DNA from: an uncultured delta proteobacterium
GTDB lineage: Bacteria > Myxococcota > Myxococcia > Myxococcales > 40CM-4-68-19
Direction of reading: 5' to 3'
Assembly (NCBI GenBank): GCA_903911145.1
Contig: CAIWCD010000049.1
Location: 1 to 64,000 of the forward strand
DNA length: 64,000 bases
How positions within the stretch are numbered: position 1 is the first letter of the stretch; each line of letters starts with the position of its first letter. The position numbers were made by a program, and so were the translations under genes. Under the pieces are notes generated by a model. That model made no database searches. It was given only the letters and a program-made list of their open reading frames with translations, and was not told where the DNA came from. Below are positions 27,814 to 36,480 of the stretch, one piece after another.

Positions 27814-27821
27814 GGCGTGCG

Positions 27822-28616
27822 CTATCGCGGCGCGCCGACCTGCTCGAGAAACGCACTGCTTCGCGGAGTCCGGCCAAGCTGGTGGACGAGAAACGCACCG
27901 AGCACGATTCCGGCCTGCGCGGCAGCCTCTTCGAACGCGCGCGCATCCGCGGGTCGGCCGCTTCCGTCAGCAGACAGTGGCGTCTCTGCCCCCTCGAGTC
28001 CCCGCTGCTGAAGCTGTTCGAGCAGCGCTCTTGGGCCGCGCCCCAACGCGAGCGCGCCAGGCGGAGTGCAGCTCGAGCAGACAAGCCCTCCCGCCGCTGG
28101 ATCAAGCGCAGCGCGGCCCGGAGCTACTTCATCGCCACAGCGCGCGCAGGCATCGAGCTGCGGCGCGAGCCCCGAAGCGGAGAGAAACGCGAGCTCGAGC
28201 GCACGCAATCTCGCGGAGGTCGCCGGCGACACCGCAAGTGAGAGGAGAAAACCTGCCAGCGCTTCGAAGAGTCCGTCTGCGGGTTCGTGCTCCCGGGTCA
28301 GATCGTGGGCGAGTTCTGATGCGTAGCCAGCATGGGCGAGACGATGCAGATCATCGCGCAGCCCCGCGTGCGCCTCGACAACATGCGACTCACGCAGCGA
28401 GAGCAACTGCGCCCCGGCGCGCGCCGAAACGAGGATTTCACAGAGCTGAAACGGCTCGAGCGCGCTGCCGAATCGACGCTTGCTCGAGCGCGCGCCGCGC
28501 GCGAAGACCGCGATCCGACCACGCCCCCGCGCGAGAAACTGCACGACCTGATCGCTGTCTCCATACGGAAGCGCACGCAGCACCAGCGCAGTGAGCCGTT
28601 GCGCCCGCAGATCCAT
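27822..28616 (-). CDS. recO: DNA repair protein RecO
   Basis: 264 residues with the RecO pattern. An N-terminal OB fold begins LVLRALPYGDSDQVVQFLAR and includes GARSSKRRFGSALEPF. A helical domain follows, then a zinc finger with CARCGDE and CSSC pairs. RecO loads RecA onto SSB-coated single strands with RecR. It ends eight bases from the stop of the FadL-type gene, so the two converge, and it lies downstream of the small charged protein gene on the same strand. Confidence 0.92.
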   Translation of the reverse strand: MDLRAQRLTALVLRALPYGDSDQVVQFLARGRGRIAVFARGARSSKRRFGSALEPFQLCEILVSARAGAQLLSLRESHVVEAHAGLRDDLHRLAHAGYASELAHDLTREHEPADGLFEALAGFLLSLAVSPATSARLRALELAFLSASGLAPQLDACARCGDEVAPGRAALDPAAGGLVCSSCTPPGALALGRGPRALLEQLQQRGLEGAETPLSADGSGRPADARAFEEAAAQAGIVLGAFLVHQLGRTPRSSAFLEQVGAPR

Positions 28617-28655
28617 CGATGCGCCTTCGTGCCTGCGAGGACCGCTGGCGCGCGA

Positions 28656-28874
28656 CTAGCGACGACCCGGCGCGCTCGGCACCGGCGCAAACTCATCGAT
28701 CGCGAGCGGCTGCGGTCCCGGCACGATCCCGGCGATGTCCGGGTCGACGCCATCTTCCACCACGCGCCCGTCCTTCTCCTTCTGGCGCTGCTCCTTCTTC
28801 TCAGCCTTCTCGCGCTTCTTCTCCTCGCGAGAGAGCTCCTTCTGCCGTTTGGTGGGCCCCGTGTTGCGGTACAT
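28656..28874 (-). CDS. small Lys/Glu-rich protein of unknown function
   Basis: 72 residues. The first half is an extreme charged helix (TKRQKELSREEKKREKAEKK) and the second half a Pro/Gly-rich tail (GIVPGPQPLAIDEFAPVP). The ATG has a strong GGAGG five bases upstream, in the same spacing as the small protein at 2945, which supports real translation. No family function is known. It lies between nlpD and recO on the same strand. It could be a nucleic-acid-associated or disordered accessory protein. Confidence 0.65.
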   Translation of the reverse strand: MYRNTGPTKRQKELSREEKKREKAEKKEQRQKEKDGRVVEDGVDPDIAGIVPGPQPLAIDEFAPVPSAPGRR

Positions 28875-28984
28875 GACTACCTCCAGAGGAGCACTCTTTT
28901 AGTCGCAAAGCGCGCCGTCGGCGAGAGAATCAATCGGCCGGCGGACATTCGCAGAGCGAAGCACGAGCCGAGTCGCGACGATCC

Positions 28985-29758
28985 CTAGCGAAGGAAGGCG
29001 AGCGGATCCTGCGGACGCGACGCGACGCGCACCTCGAAATGAACGTGCGGACCGGTCGCGTTTCCCGTGCTGCCAACCCGTGCGATCGGCTGGCCGCGCT
29101 GGACGTGGTCTCCGATCGCGACGAGGTTCTCGCTGTTGTGCGCGTAGACGGTGATCAGGTCACCCGTGTGCTCGACGAGGATGATCCTTCCGTACCCGTG
29201 CTGTTCGCCGACAAAGAGCACTGTGCCGTCGGCCGCAGCGACGATGGTCGTGCCAGCGGGGGCGGCGAGATCGAGGCCGTCGTGGTGCTCGCTGCCGCGC
29301 TGTCCGAATGACGAAAAAATCACGCCCCGCACGGGCCAGAGCAGTCGTGCTCCGCCGCCCGCCTGCGTGCTGCTCAGGTTGAAGGACGTGGAATCGGCCA
29401 CGGTCGCAGGCGGGTTCGAATCGCGTTCGGCTGCGCGCTTGCCCGGAATGAAGAGCGCGCGCCCGACTTCGAGCGTGGTCGGATCGATGATCGCATTCTC
29501 TGACGCGATCGACTCGACCGAGACCCCTTCAGCCATCGCGATCCGGTAGAGCGTCTCACCTGACGCGACCACGTGCGTGTGGCCCGCCTGCGTCGCCTGC
29601 GGCACGAGCGGCGCATTCTCGATGCCCGCGGAGCGTGCATGCGCGCAACCGAGCGCGCCAACCTGCGAAGCAATCCCGAGCAGGCTGAGCAAGGCCCAGC
29701 GCACGATCACCGAGCGCGGTTGGTGCTTCGTCAGCCCTTCATTCCCGGCAGATCCCAT
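28985..29758 (-). CDS. nlpD: LysM/M23 peptidase lipoprotein (NlpD-type murein hydrolase activator)
   Basis: 257 residues. Type II signal peptide with lipobox LGC at Cys38 (QVGALGCAHARS), a LysM domain at about 55-107 (VVASGETLYRIAMAEGVSVE), and a C-terminal M23 domain. The M23 site keeps His-x3-Asp (HHDGLDL), the YAHNS histidine and the HVH pair, so unlike E. coli NlpD it may retain metalloendopeptidase activity. It acts at the outer membrane and septum on peptidoglycan. Its start overlaps the end of surE by 28 bases, a surE-nlpD linkage found in many proteobacteria. Confidence 0.9.
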   Translation of the reverse strand: MGSAGNEGLTKHQPRSVIVRWALLSLLGIASQVGALGCAHARSAGIENAPLVPQATQAGHTHVVASGETLYRIAMAEGVSVESIASENAIIDPTTLEVGRALFIPGKRAAERDSNPPATVADSTSFNLSSTQAGGGARLLWPVRGVIFSSFGQRGSEHHDGLDLAAPAGTTIVAAADGTVLFVGEQHGYGRIILVEHTGDLITVYAHNSENLVAIGDHVQRGQPIARVGSTGNATGPHVHFEVRVASRPQDPLAFLR

Positions 29759-30513
29759 GACGCGATCTCCTCGACGAGCGCCTCCTTTGTGAGGTCGAGA
29801 TGCAGAGGGGTCACCGAGATGCAGCGGTCGTCGTAGACCGCATCGCAGTCGCTTCCGGGGACCTTCTCGTGCGCCTGCTCGTCGCCCCCAATCCAGTAGT
29901 ACGGCCGACCGCGGGGGTCCACTTTCTGGACGACGGCCGCCGAGTAGGTGCGCCTCCCGAGTCGCGTCGCGCGCACGCCCTGGGGCACTCCGCCCGGTAC
30001 GTTGATGTTGAGGAGATTCCCTCTCGCAAGTCCGCGTTTCGCGACCTGCGCGACGAGTGCGTGCGCGAACGAAGCTGCGTGCGAATAGTCGAACTGTCCG
30101 CGCCCGGTGAGCGAGAAGGCGATCGCGGGGAAGCCAAGCAGGGCGCCCTCGCGCGCTGCTGCGACGGTGCCGGAATAGTGCACGTCCTGCGCGAGATTTC
30201 CGCCCCGATTGATGCCGCTGGCGACAAGATCGGGCGGCGATCCCTTAAGCAGATGATTCACCGCGAGATAGACCGCGTCGGTCGGAGTTCCGTCGACGCA
30301 GTAACGCACGATCTCTCCGGTGCCGTCGGGCCTCGGCCAGGACGGAACCTGATCGATGCGCAGAGGGCGATGCAGCGAGATCGAGTGACTGCTGGCGCTC
30401 TGCTCGCGGTCCGGCGCGCAGACAATCACCTCGCCCAAAGGAGAGAGCGCCTCGGCGAGCGCGCGCAGGCCGGGCGCCTCGACGCCGTCATCATTGCTCA
30501 AGAGAATGCGCAT
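29731..30513 (-). CDS. surE: 5'/3'-nucleotidase SurE
   Basis: 260 residues from the ATG at 30513, giving the canonical start MRILLSNDDGVEAPGLRAL with metal ligands Asp8 and Asp9. SSHSISLHRPLRI, the DGTPTDAVYLAVNHLL segment and the SGINRGGNLAQDVHYSGTVAAA loop (metal-binding Asn) follow. SurE removes phosphate from nucleoside monophosphates under stress. It diverges from clpS, sharing a 74-base promoter region, and overlaps nlpD downstream. An upstream in-frame ATG at 30585 would add 24 residues of unlikely sequence. Confidence 0.93.
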   Translation of the reverse strand: MRILLSNDDGVEAPGLRALAEALSPLGEVIVCAPDREQSASSHSISLHRPLRIDQVPSWPRPDGTGEIVRYCVDGTPTDAVYLAVNHLLKGSPPDLVASGINRGGNLAQDVHYSGTVAAAREGALLGFPAIAFSLTGRGQFDYSHAASFAHALVAQVAKRGLARGNLLNINVPGGVPQGVRATRLGRRTYSAAVVQKVDPRGRPYYWIGGDEQAHEKVPGSDCDAVYDDRCISVTPLHLDLTKEALVEEIASWDLPGMKG

Positions 30514-30587
30514 CGTCGGTCGCCTTCCGTCATCTGATTTCCAATTCGACTGCATCGTCGGACGCAGATCATCGGATACTCCCATTC

Positions 30588-30959
30588 ATGCCTCGAAGTC
30601 CTCGACGTTCCGATCCACATCACGACACCGGCACGGCGGTTGTCGAGCGGGCGAAGGCGCGCACCGCGAAGCCGCGCATGTGGCGCGTGCTGCTTCACAA
30701 CGATGATTTCACGACGCAGGAGTTCGTCATCGCGGTCCTCACGACGGTCTTCAACAAGCAGGAGTCCGAGGCGGTTGAGTTGATGCTCGACGTGCACTTC
30801 CGTGGCGCCTGCCTTGCCGGCGTGTACACTCGAGAGGTGGCGGAGACGAAGGTCGACACGGTCGAGAAGTTGGCCCAGGCGGCCGAGTTCCCCTTCCTGG
30901 CGACGATGGAGCCCGATGATGATGCGGGCCGCGGCGATACATCTGGACACGATTCGTAA
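30588..30959 (+). CDS. clpS: ClpS adaptor protein
   Basis: 123 residues. The ClpS core is complete: PRMWRVLLHNDDFTTQEFVI with the NDD substrate-binding motif, the FNKQESEAVELMLDVHFRGA helix, and the CLAGVYTREVAETKV segment that contacts ClpA. ClpS delivers N-degron substrates (Leu, Phe, Tyr, Trp) to ClpAP. It has a 30-residue basic N-terminal extension and a short acidic tail. It lies 25 bases before clpA, the standard clpS-clpA operon. Confidence 0.95.
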   Translation: MPRSPRRSDPHHDTGTAVVERAKARTAKPRMWRVLLHNDDFTTQEFVIAVLTTVFNKQESEAVELMLDVHFRGACLAGVYTREVAETKVDTVEKLAQAAEFPFLATMEPDDDAGRGDTSGHDS

Positions 30960-30984
30960 CTTTGTAACCTGAGGTTCTGACGTC

Positions 30985-33366
30985 ATGGCACTGGGCATCA
31001 CCAAAGAGCTGGAATCGACGCTTCGGATGGCGATCGCGGAAGCGAAGGCGCGCAGGCACGAGCACGTCACGCTCGAACATCTGCTCTATGCGCTCATGCG
31101 CGATCCCGTCGCATCGCGTCTGCTCAAGACGTGCGGCGTGCGGCTCATCGAGCTTCGCAAGCAACTCGAGCAGCACATGGACGAGACGCTCGACGTCGTT
31201 CCCGAAGGCCAGGAGCGCGAACCGGAGCAGACCATCGCGTTCCATCGCGTGCTCGAGCGCGCCGCGATGCAGGTGCAGTCGTCGGGCAATGAGCAGATCG
31301 ACGGCGGCAATGTGCTGATCGCGATCTTCAAGGAGCGTGAGTCGCACGCGGTCTACCTCCTCGAGCGCCAGGGCGTGACGCTGCTTGGCCTGCGGCGCGC
31401 GATCGCGCACGGGCCGCTCAAGGTGCGTGACCCCGAATCGCTCAAGTCGCTTGACGAAGATGAGACCGACGAGGCCGAAGGCGAAGAGGAGCATCGCGCG
31501 CACACGCACGGAGACGACGACGATGCCGAGATGGCCGACGACCCGCTCGCGGCCTACACGGTCGATCTGATCGCGCGGGCCGCGGCTGGCAAGATCGATC
31601 CGCTGATCGGTCGCGCTGCGGAACTTGAACGCACGATTCAGGTGCTCTGCCGGCGCCGCAAGAACAACCCGATCTTCGTCGGTGAGAGCGGCGTGGGAAA
31701 GACCGCGATCGCCGAAGGCCTCGCGCTGCGCCTCAACGCGGGCGAGGTCCCGGAGGTGCTCAAGGGCGCCCCGCTCTACTCGCTCGATCTCGGCGCGCTG
31801 ATGGCGGGGACGAAATTTCGCGGGCAGTTCGAGGAGCGGCTCAAGGGCGTAATCAAGGCGCTGCAGGAGAAGCCTGGCGCGATCCTCTTTATCGACGAGA
31901 TCCATATGCTCGTCGGTGCGGGTGCGACGACAGGCGGGAGCATGGACGCCTCGAATCTGCTCAAGCCTGCGCTCGCGGATGGTTCCCTGCGCTGCATCGG
32001 TTCGACGACGTTTCAGGAGTTCAAGGCCTCGTTCGATCGCGATCGCGCGCTCTCGCGCCGCTTCCAGAAGATCGAGATCCTCGAGCCGACGCAGGCTGAG
32101 GCGGTGCTGATCCTTCAAGGTCTCAAGAGTCGATACCAGGAGCATCACGGCGTGACGTATTCGGACGCCGCGCTAACGGCAGCGGTGGAGCTCGCTGCCA
32201 AGCATCTCAAGGATCGCCACCTTCCCGACTCGGCGATCGACGTGATCGATGAAGCAGGCGCGGCAGAGCGCTTGAAGCTCGCTGCCGATCGCGTCGCGCA
32301 GATTGACGTGACGCAGATCGAAGCTGTCGTCTCGAAGATGGCCCGCGTGCCTGCGCGCACGATCTCGAAGGACGACAAATCGTCTCTGCGCGATCTCTCG
32401 ACGGAGCTGAAGAAGGTCGTCTACGGGCAGGACGCGGCGATCGAGTCGATCACCTCCGCGATCCTTCTCGCCCGCTCTGGGCTTGGCTCGCCGACGAAGC
32501 CGATCGGCAGCTTCCTCTTCTCCGGGCCTACGGGCGTGGGCAAGACGGAGCTCGCCAAGCAGCTCGCGCGCATCATGGGCGTGCCGCTGATCCGCTTCGA
32601 CATGTCCGAGTACATGGAGAAGCACACCGTGAGCCGCCTGATTGGCGCGCCTCCGGGATATGTCGGCTTCGATCAGGGTGGACTGCTCACCGACGCGATC
32701 CGCAAGAGTCCGCACGCGGTGCTGCTGCTCGACGAGGTGGAGAAGGCGCACCCCGATCTCTTCAACATCCTGCTTCAAGTGATGGACCACGCGACGCTCA
32801 CCGACAACAACGGGCGCGCGGCCGACTTCCGACACGTGGTGATCATCTACACGACCAATGCGGGCGCGCGGGAGATGTCGGCGGGGCGGATGGGCTTCGG
32901 CGGCAGCGGACCGAACTTCACCGTCACTGGAACGCAGCTCGAAGGAAACAACGAGAGCTTCTCGATCGACGGCGGCAAGGGCGGCGCAGCGAAGCAGGCG
33001 ATCGAGCGCACGTTCAGTCCTGAGTTCCGCAACCGTCTCGACGCGTGGGTCGCGTTTGGCTCGCTGCCCACCGACGTGATCGAGAAGATCGTCGACAAGC
33101 AGATCGATGAACTGCGCGCGCAGCTTGTGGAGAAGCACGTCGTGTTGAAAATGTCGCCCGGTGCGCGGCTCTGGCTCGCGGAGCACGGCTTCTCGGCTGC
33201 ATTCGGCGCGCGCCCGATGGGACGGCTGATCCAACAGAGCGTGAAGAAGCCGCTGGCCGAGAAGATCCTCTTCGGCGAATTGCAGGGCGGCGGCATCGCG
33301 ACGCTCGAGGTCGACGAGGACAAACTTGTCATTCGCGCCGAGGCGCCGCCGGTCGCGCGGGCCTGA
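30985..33366 (+). CDS. clpA: ATP-dependent Clp protease ATPase subunit ClpA
   Basis: 793 residues. The Clp N-domain ([20 protein letters not shown]) is followed by an acidic His-rich linker and two AAA+ modules with Walker A GESGVGKT (about 233) and GPTGVGKT (about 514), then a D2-small domain. There is no ClpB middle domain. The ClpP-docking loop sits at about 633-640 with MGF in place of IGL. It is followed by an unusually long Gly/Asn-rich insert of about 32 residues before [14 protein letters not shown]. It unfolds substrates for ClpP and works with ClpS just upstream. It converges on an enoyl-CoA hydratase gene with a 5-base gap. Confidence 0.96.
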   Translation: MALGITKELESTLRMAIAEAKARRHEHVTLEHLLYALMRDPVASRLLKTCGVRLIELRKQLEQHMDETLDVVPEGQEREPEQTIAFHRVLERAAMQVQSSGNEQIDGGNVLIAIFKERESHAVYLLERQGVTLLGLRRAIAHGPLKVRDPESLKSLDEDETDEAEGEEEHRAHTHGDDDDAEMADDPLAAYTVDLIARAAAGKIDPLIGRAAELERTIQVLCRRRKNNPIFVGESGVGKTAIAEGLALRLNAGEVPEVLKGAPLYSLDLGALMAGTKFRGQFEERLKGVIKALQEKPGAILFIDEIHMLVGAGATTGGSMDASNLLKPALADGSLRCIGSTTFQEFKASFDRDRALSRRFQKIEILEPTQAEAVLILQGLKSRYQEHHGVTYSDAALTAAVELAAKHLKDRHLPDSAIDVIDEAGAAERLKLAADRVAQIDVTQIEAVVSKMARVPARTISKDDKSSLRDLSTELKKVVYGQDAAIESITSAILLARSGLGSPTKPIGSFLFSGPTGVGKTELAKQLARIMGVPLIRFDMSEYMEKHTVSRLIGAPPGYVGFDQGGLLTDAIRKSPHAVLLLDEVEKAHPDLFNILLQVMDHATLTDNNGRAADFRHVVIIYTTNAGAREMSAGRMGFGGSGPNFTVTGTQLEGNNESFSIDGGKGGAAKQAIERTFSPEFRNRLDAWVAFGSLPTDVIEKIVDKQIDELRAQLVEKHVVLKMSPGARLWLAEHGFSAAFGARPMGRLIQQSVKKPLAEKILFGELQGGGIATLEVDEDKLVIRAEAPPVARA

Positions 33367-33371
33367 GGTCG

Positions 33372-34148
33372 CTACTTCCCCTGCCAGTTCGGGGGACGCC
33401 TCTCTGCGAACGCCTTGAGACCCTCGAGGCGATCCTCGGAGAGCAGAGGCTTCTCGTACCAGGCGCGCTCGCGATCGAGCGCGTGCGCGAGTTCGAGGTC
33501 CCACGCCTCCTCGATCGCACCCTTCGCCGCCGCGACCGCCACTGGCGCGTTCTGCGCGATCTGCGCAGCAAGCGCGAGCGCTGCCTCGACGCTCTTTCCG
33601 CTCTCGCCGACGCGGGACACGAGTCCCATCGCGTGCGCCTCGCTCGCGTCCACTCGGCGCGCGGTCAGGATGAGATCGCGCGCGCGTCCCGTGCCGATCA
33701 CACGCGCGAGCCGCACGCAGCCGCCGCCGCCCGGAATGATGCCGATGCGCGTCTCCGTGAGGCCAATCTGCGCGCCCGGATCGATCACGCGCAGATCGCA
33801 CGCGAGCGCCAACTCGCAGCCGCCGCCGAGCGCGAGGCCATTGATTGCCGCGATCCAGGGCTTGCTGCAGCGCTCGATGGCGCGCAGTCCGGCGTGCAGT
33901 TCGATGAGCCAGCGGCGCACGTCGTCGACGGTCCAGCCGGTGCGCTCCTTGAGATTCGCGCCCGCGCAGAAGGCCTTGCTGCCCTTGCCCGTGATCACCA
34001 CCGCGCGGATCGATGAATCGTGTGCGGCCAACTCTGCCTTCGCGCCCAACTCCGCCACCAGCGCGCGCGAGAGCACGTTCATCTGCGCCTCGCCGTCGAT
34101 GGTGAGCAGCAGCGTCGCATCCCGGCGCTCTTCGATCAGCAGCGGCAT
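33372..34148 (-). CDS. enoyl-CoA hydratase/isomerase family protein
   Basis: 258 residues of the crotonase superfamily. The first oxyanion-hole segment is KAFCAGANLKERTGW and the second is INGLALGGGCELALACDLRV. The acidic residues follow in LTETRIGIIPGGGGCVRLAR, with Glu in TETRIG as in hydratases. The AGANLKER sequence resembles methylglutaconyl-CoA hydratases (AUH type). That would fit the HMG-CoA lyase next to it, since AUH makes HMG-CoA in leucine degradation. The ATG at 34148 has AAAGGGG upstream. It is the last gene of the acyl-CoA block. Confidence 0.85.
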   Translation of the reverse strand: MPLLIEERRDATLLLTIDGEAQMNVLSRALVAELGAKAELAAHDSSIRAVVITGKGSKAFCAGANLKERTGWTVDDVRRWLIELHAGLRAIERCSKPWIAAINGLALGGGCELALACDLRVIDPGAQIGLTETRIGIIPGGGGCVRLARVIGTGRARDLILTARRVDASEAHAMGLVSRVGESGKSVEAALALAAQIAQNAPVAVAAAKGAIEEAWDLELAHALDRERAWYEKPLLSEDRLEGLKAFAERRPPNWQGK

Positions 34149-34168
34149 TGCATGCCCCTTTGTCGATG

Positions 34169-34211
34169 TTTGGTGTTCAAAGCAATATGATTGGCACTCA
34201 AACCATCTCGC
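34169..34211 (-). repeat. dispersed short repeat, copy A (two-unit, intergenic)
   Basis: Between HMG-CoA lyase and enoyl-CoA hydratase. On the minus strand it reads GCGAGATGGTTTGAGTGCCA, then an ATCATATTGC spacer, then TTTGAACACCAAACATCG. It aligns with copies at 46305, 46807, 55911 and 59676. It is AT-rich against the surrounding GC-rich DNA. See the finding on the repeat family. Confidence 0.55.
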
Positions 34212-34239
34212 GCAGCCCGCACGGGCTGAGACTTGCGCG

Positions 34240-35199
34240 CTACGTCGCGGCCCGTGCAACCGCGAGCTTTGCGCGTCGCCCGAAGGCGGCCTGCAGGCGG
34301 CGTCCGGTCAAAGCGTGACCGATGTGCCGTTGCGCCACTGCGCCGGCCTCGAACAGTCTCTCGAGATCAACTCCGCTGCCGATGCCCATCTCGGTGAACA
34401 TCGAGACGAGATCCTCAGTTGCAAGATTCCCCGCTGCGCCCGGCGCGTAGGGACAGCCTCCCGTACCGCCGACCGCTGCATCGAAAATGCGGATGCCGAG
34501 CTCATACGCGACGAGGCAATTGGCGAGCGCAGTGCCGTGCGTGTCGTGCATGTGCAGCGCGAGCTTGCCCGCGGGGATCCCCGGACCGGCAGCATCGCCG
34601 CCCAGGAAGAGCGACACGATCTCCCGCGTCTGGCGCGGGTTTCCGACTCCGATGGTGTCTCCGAGCGAGATCTCTTCGGCGCCGAACGAGACGAGCCTGC
34701 GCCCGATTTCAAGAGCGCGCTTCGGATCCACCGGGCCTTCAAACGGACAGCCCCAGACACAGCTGACGTAGCCGCGAACCGTGACGCCCTGCTTGCGCGC
34801 CTCGGGGATGAGCTGCTCGAACTCGCGCAAGGAATCGGCGATCGACTTGTTGGTGTTCTTCTGGTTGTGCGATTCGGAGGCGCTCATGAAGACCGCCACT
34901 TCGCGCAATCCGCACTCCACTGCACGCGCGAGCCCCGTGCGATTGGGGACGAGCGCTGACATCCGAAGACCCGCGGGCAGCTTCTGCGCAAGCAGTTGCC
35001 GGACAAGCTCGCCCGTGTCTGCGAGCTGCGGGATCCATTCGGGGCGCACGAATGAGCCGACCTCAATGCGTGGCAGTCCCGCCGCAGCCAGCGCGAGGAT
35101 CAGCTCGAGGCGAGCCGACACGCTCAGCCTCTCGGCCTCATTCTGCAACCCATCGCGCGGGCCGACCTCGTGAACGATGATGTTCGCATTTGAATCCAC
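34240..35199 (-). CDS. hydroxymethylglutaryl-CoA lyase
   Basis: 319 residues of the HMGL-like barrel. EVGPRDGLQNE carries Arg15 and Asp16. SFVRPEWIPQLADTGE and MSASESHNQKNTNKSI are typical. The metal histidines are in LHMHDTHG, and the C-terminal signature GGTGGCPYAPGAAGNLATED includes catalytic Cys249. It splits HMG-CoA to acetyl-CoA and acetoacetate, the last step of leucine degradation. The GTG at 35199 has AGGAGAG six bases upstream. The adjoining enoyl-CoA hydratase looks AUH-like, supporting a leucine role. Confidence 0.93.
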   Translation of the reverse strand: MDSNANIIVHEVGPRDGLQNEAERLSVSARLELILALAAAGLPRIEVGSFVRPEWIPQLADTGELVRQLLAQKLPAGLRMSALVPNRTGLARAVECGLREVAVFMSASESHNQKNTNKSIADSLREFEQLIPEARKQGVTVRGYVSCVWGCPFEGPVDPKRALEIGRRLVSFGAEEISLGDTIGVGNPRQTREIVSLFLGGDAAGPGIPAGKLALHMHDTHGTALANCLVAYELGIRIFDAAVGGTGGCPYAPGAAGNLATEDLVSMFTEMGIGSGVDLERLFEAGAVAQRHIGHALTGRRLQAAFGRRAKLAVARAAT

Positions 35200-35224
35200 G
35201 TCGTCTCTCCTGCGGCGTGCGCGG

Positions 35225-35638
35225 CTAATCGCGCGGGAGCACGTGCGTACGCACCCACGCTGCGATGTCGCGCGTGCTCGCACCGGGGAGGAAGATCTCT
35301 GCGACGCCCATCGCCTTGAGCGGCGCCAGATCGCCGTCGGGGATGATGCCGCCGCCAAACACGATCACATCTGAAGCGCCCTGGGCGCGGAGCAGATCGA
35401 TCACGGCGGGAAAGAGCGTCATGTGCGCGCCGGACATGATCGACATGCCGACGGCGTCGACGTCTTCTTGAATGGCGGCAGCGACGATCATCTCCGGCGT
35501 CTGGTGCAGCCCGGTGTAGATGACTTCGAAGCCCTCGTCGCGCAGCGCACGCGCGATGATCTTGGCGCCGCGGTCATGTCCATCGAGACCGGGCTTGGCG
35601 ACGAGAATGCGGAGTTTGCGAGTGGAGGCTTCAGACAC
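35225..35638 (-). CDS. B12-binding subunit of a split acyl-CoA mutase
   Basis: 137 residues. It is the cobalamin-binding Rossmann-like domain with the DxHxxG motif at 19-24 (GLDGHDRG), the [13 protein letters not shown] loop and the [17 protein letters not shown] end, which hold the lower-face nucleotide tail of B12. It should form the holoenzyme with the large subunit encoded at 36481. The GTG at 35638 has GAGGAG upstream; the earlier ATG at 35704 adds unlikely residues. A methyltransferase-like gene lies between the two subunit genes. HMG-CoA lyase begins 26 bases downstream. Confidence 0.9.
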   Translation of the reverse strand: MSEASTRKLRILVAKPGLDGHDRGAKIIARALRDEGFEVIYTGLHQTPEMIVAAAIQEDVDAVGMSIMSGAHMTLFPAVIDLLRAQGASDVIVFGGGIIPDGDLAPLKAMGVAEIFLPGASTRDIAAWVRTHVLPRD

Positions 35639-35729
35639 GCGGTGGTTCTCCTCTGCGGCCTCACTACCACAGAGAGAGTGCGGCGACACGTTGTGCAGCG
35701 GCAACGACGGACGAACGCACCAGCAGCGG

Positions 35730-36470
35730 TTATGGCTTGTGCGTCCCTCTGGCCAACAGCGCGATCAACTGCGGTGTGCGCGCATCGAGCGGGGTATCCG
35801 GCTCCAGCGTGAGCAGCGAGAGCCCGGCCTCTCGCGCCAACTCAGCCAACGCGCCGGGATCGAAATAGCGGATGCGCCACGTGCCGCTGAGCCGCTCGCC
35901 ATCCGCACGAATCAACGTGCGCTCAACCACATCGACCTGCTCGATGGGATCAAAGCGGCTTCGTTCTTCGACCTGACCGAGTCCCACGATCTCTTCGCTG
36001 AATGAAGATTCAGGAGAGCCCGCGAGCCGCAGCGGATTGTCGGTCGTGATCACGAGGCGCCCATTGGGTCGAAGCACGCGTGCGATCTCCGCAAGCGCCG
36101 CTCGGGCGTGGTCTCGCGTGGAGAGCGCGAAGGAGCTGTAGAAGCAGGTTGCGGCCGACACGCTCCCCGCGGCGAGCGGGAGGGCGCAGAGATCGCCGCG
36201 AACCAGATCCGCATTGGGCGCAAGCCTCCGCGCCTCACGCAGCAGCAACGGGGAGCGGTCGACGCCGATCAACCGCGTGCATCCCTCATTCCGCAACGCG
36301 ACGAGGTGGCGGCCATATCCGCAGCCGAAATCCGCGATGCGCTCGCCGCGATCGATCTCGAGCAGGCCCAGGGCGGCCTGCACGTCAAGCATCGCGAGAC
36401 GTGGGGGCGCGAGCCTTCGCGTCGTCTCGAGAAACAGTTGGTCCGCACCGTCGCTCTCGCTCACGGACAA
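35730..36470 (-). CDS. class I SAM-dependent methyltransferase
   Basis: 246 residues. SAM motif I is [15 protein letters not shown], motif [15 protein letters not shown], with [17 protein letters not shown] in the motif IV position and [19 protein letters not shown] at the motif V/VI hairpin. The family is methyltransferase-11-like and the substrate cannot be read from sequence. It is inserted between the two subunits of the B12 mutase, 10 bases after the large subunit, so it is co-expressed with acyl-CoA catabolism. No link to mutase chemistry is known. Confidence 0.85.
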   Translation of the reverse strand: MSVSESDGADQLFLETTRRLAPPRLAMLDVQAALGLLEIDRGERIADFGCGYGRHLVALRNEGCTRLIGVDRSPLLLREARRLAPNADLVRGDLCALPLAAGSVSAATCFYSSFALSTRDHARAALAEIARVLRPNGRLVITTDNPLRLAGSPESSFSEEIVGLGQVEERSRFDPIEQVDVVERTLIRADGERLSGTWRIRYFDPGALAELAREAGLSLLTLEPDTPLDARTPQLIALLARGTHKP

Positions 36471-36480
36471 TGGACTGCCC

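Noticed and set aside
30751-33801. Two long minus-strand frames opposite clpA
   Set aside because: Shadows of ClpA; real domains are all on the plus strand in this interval.
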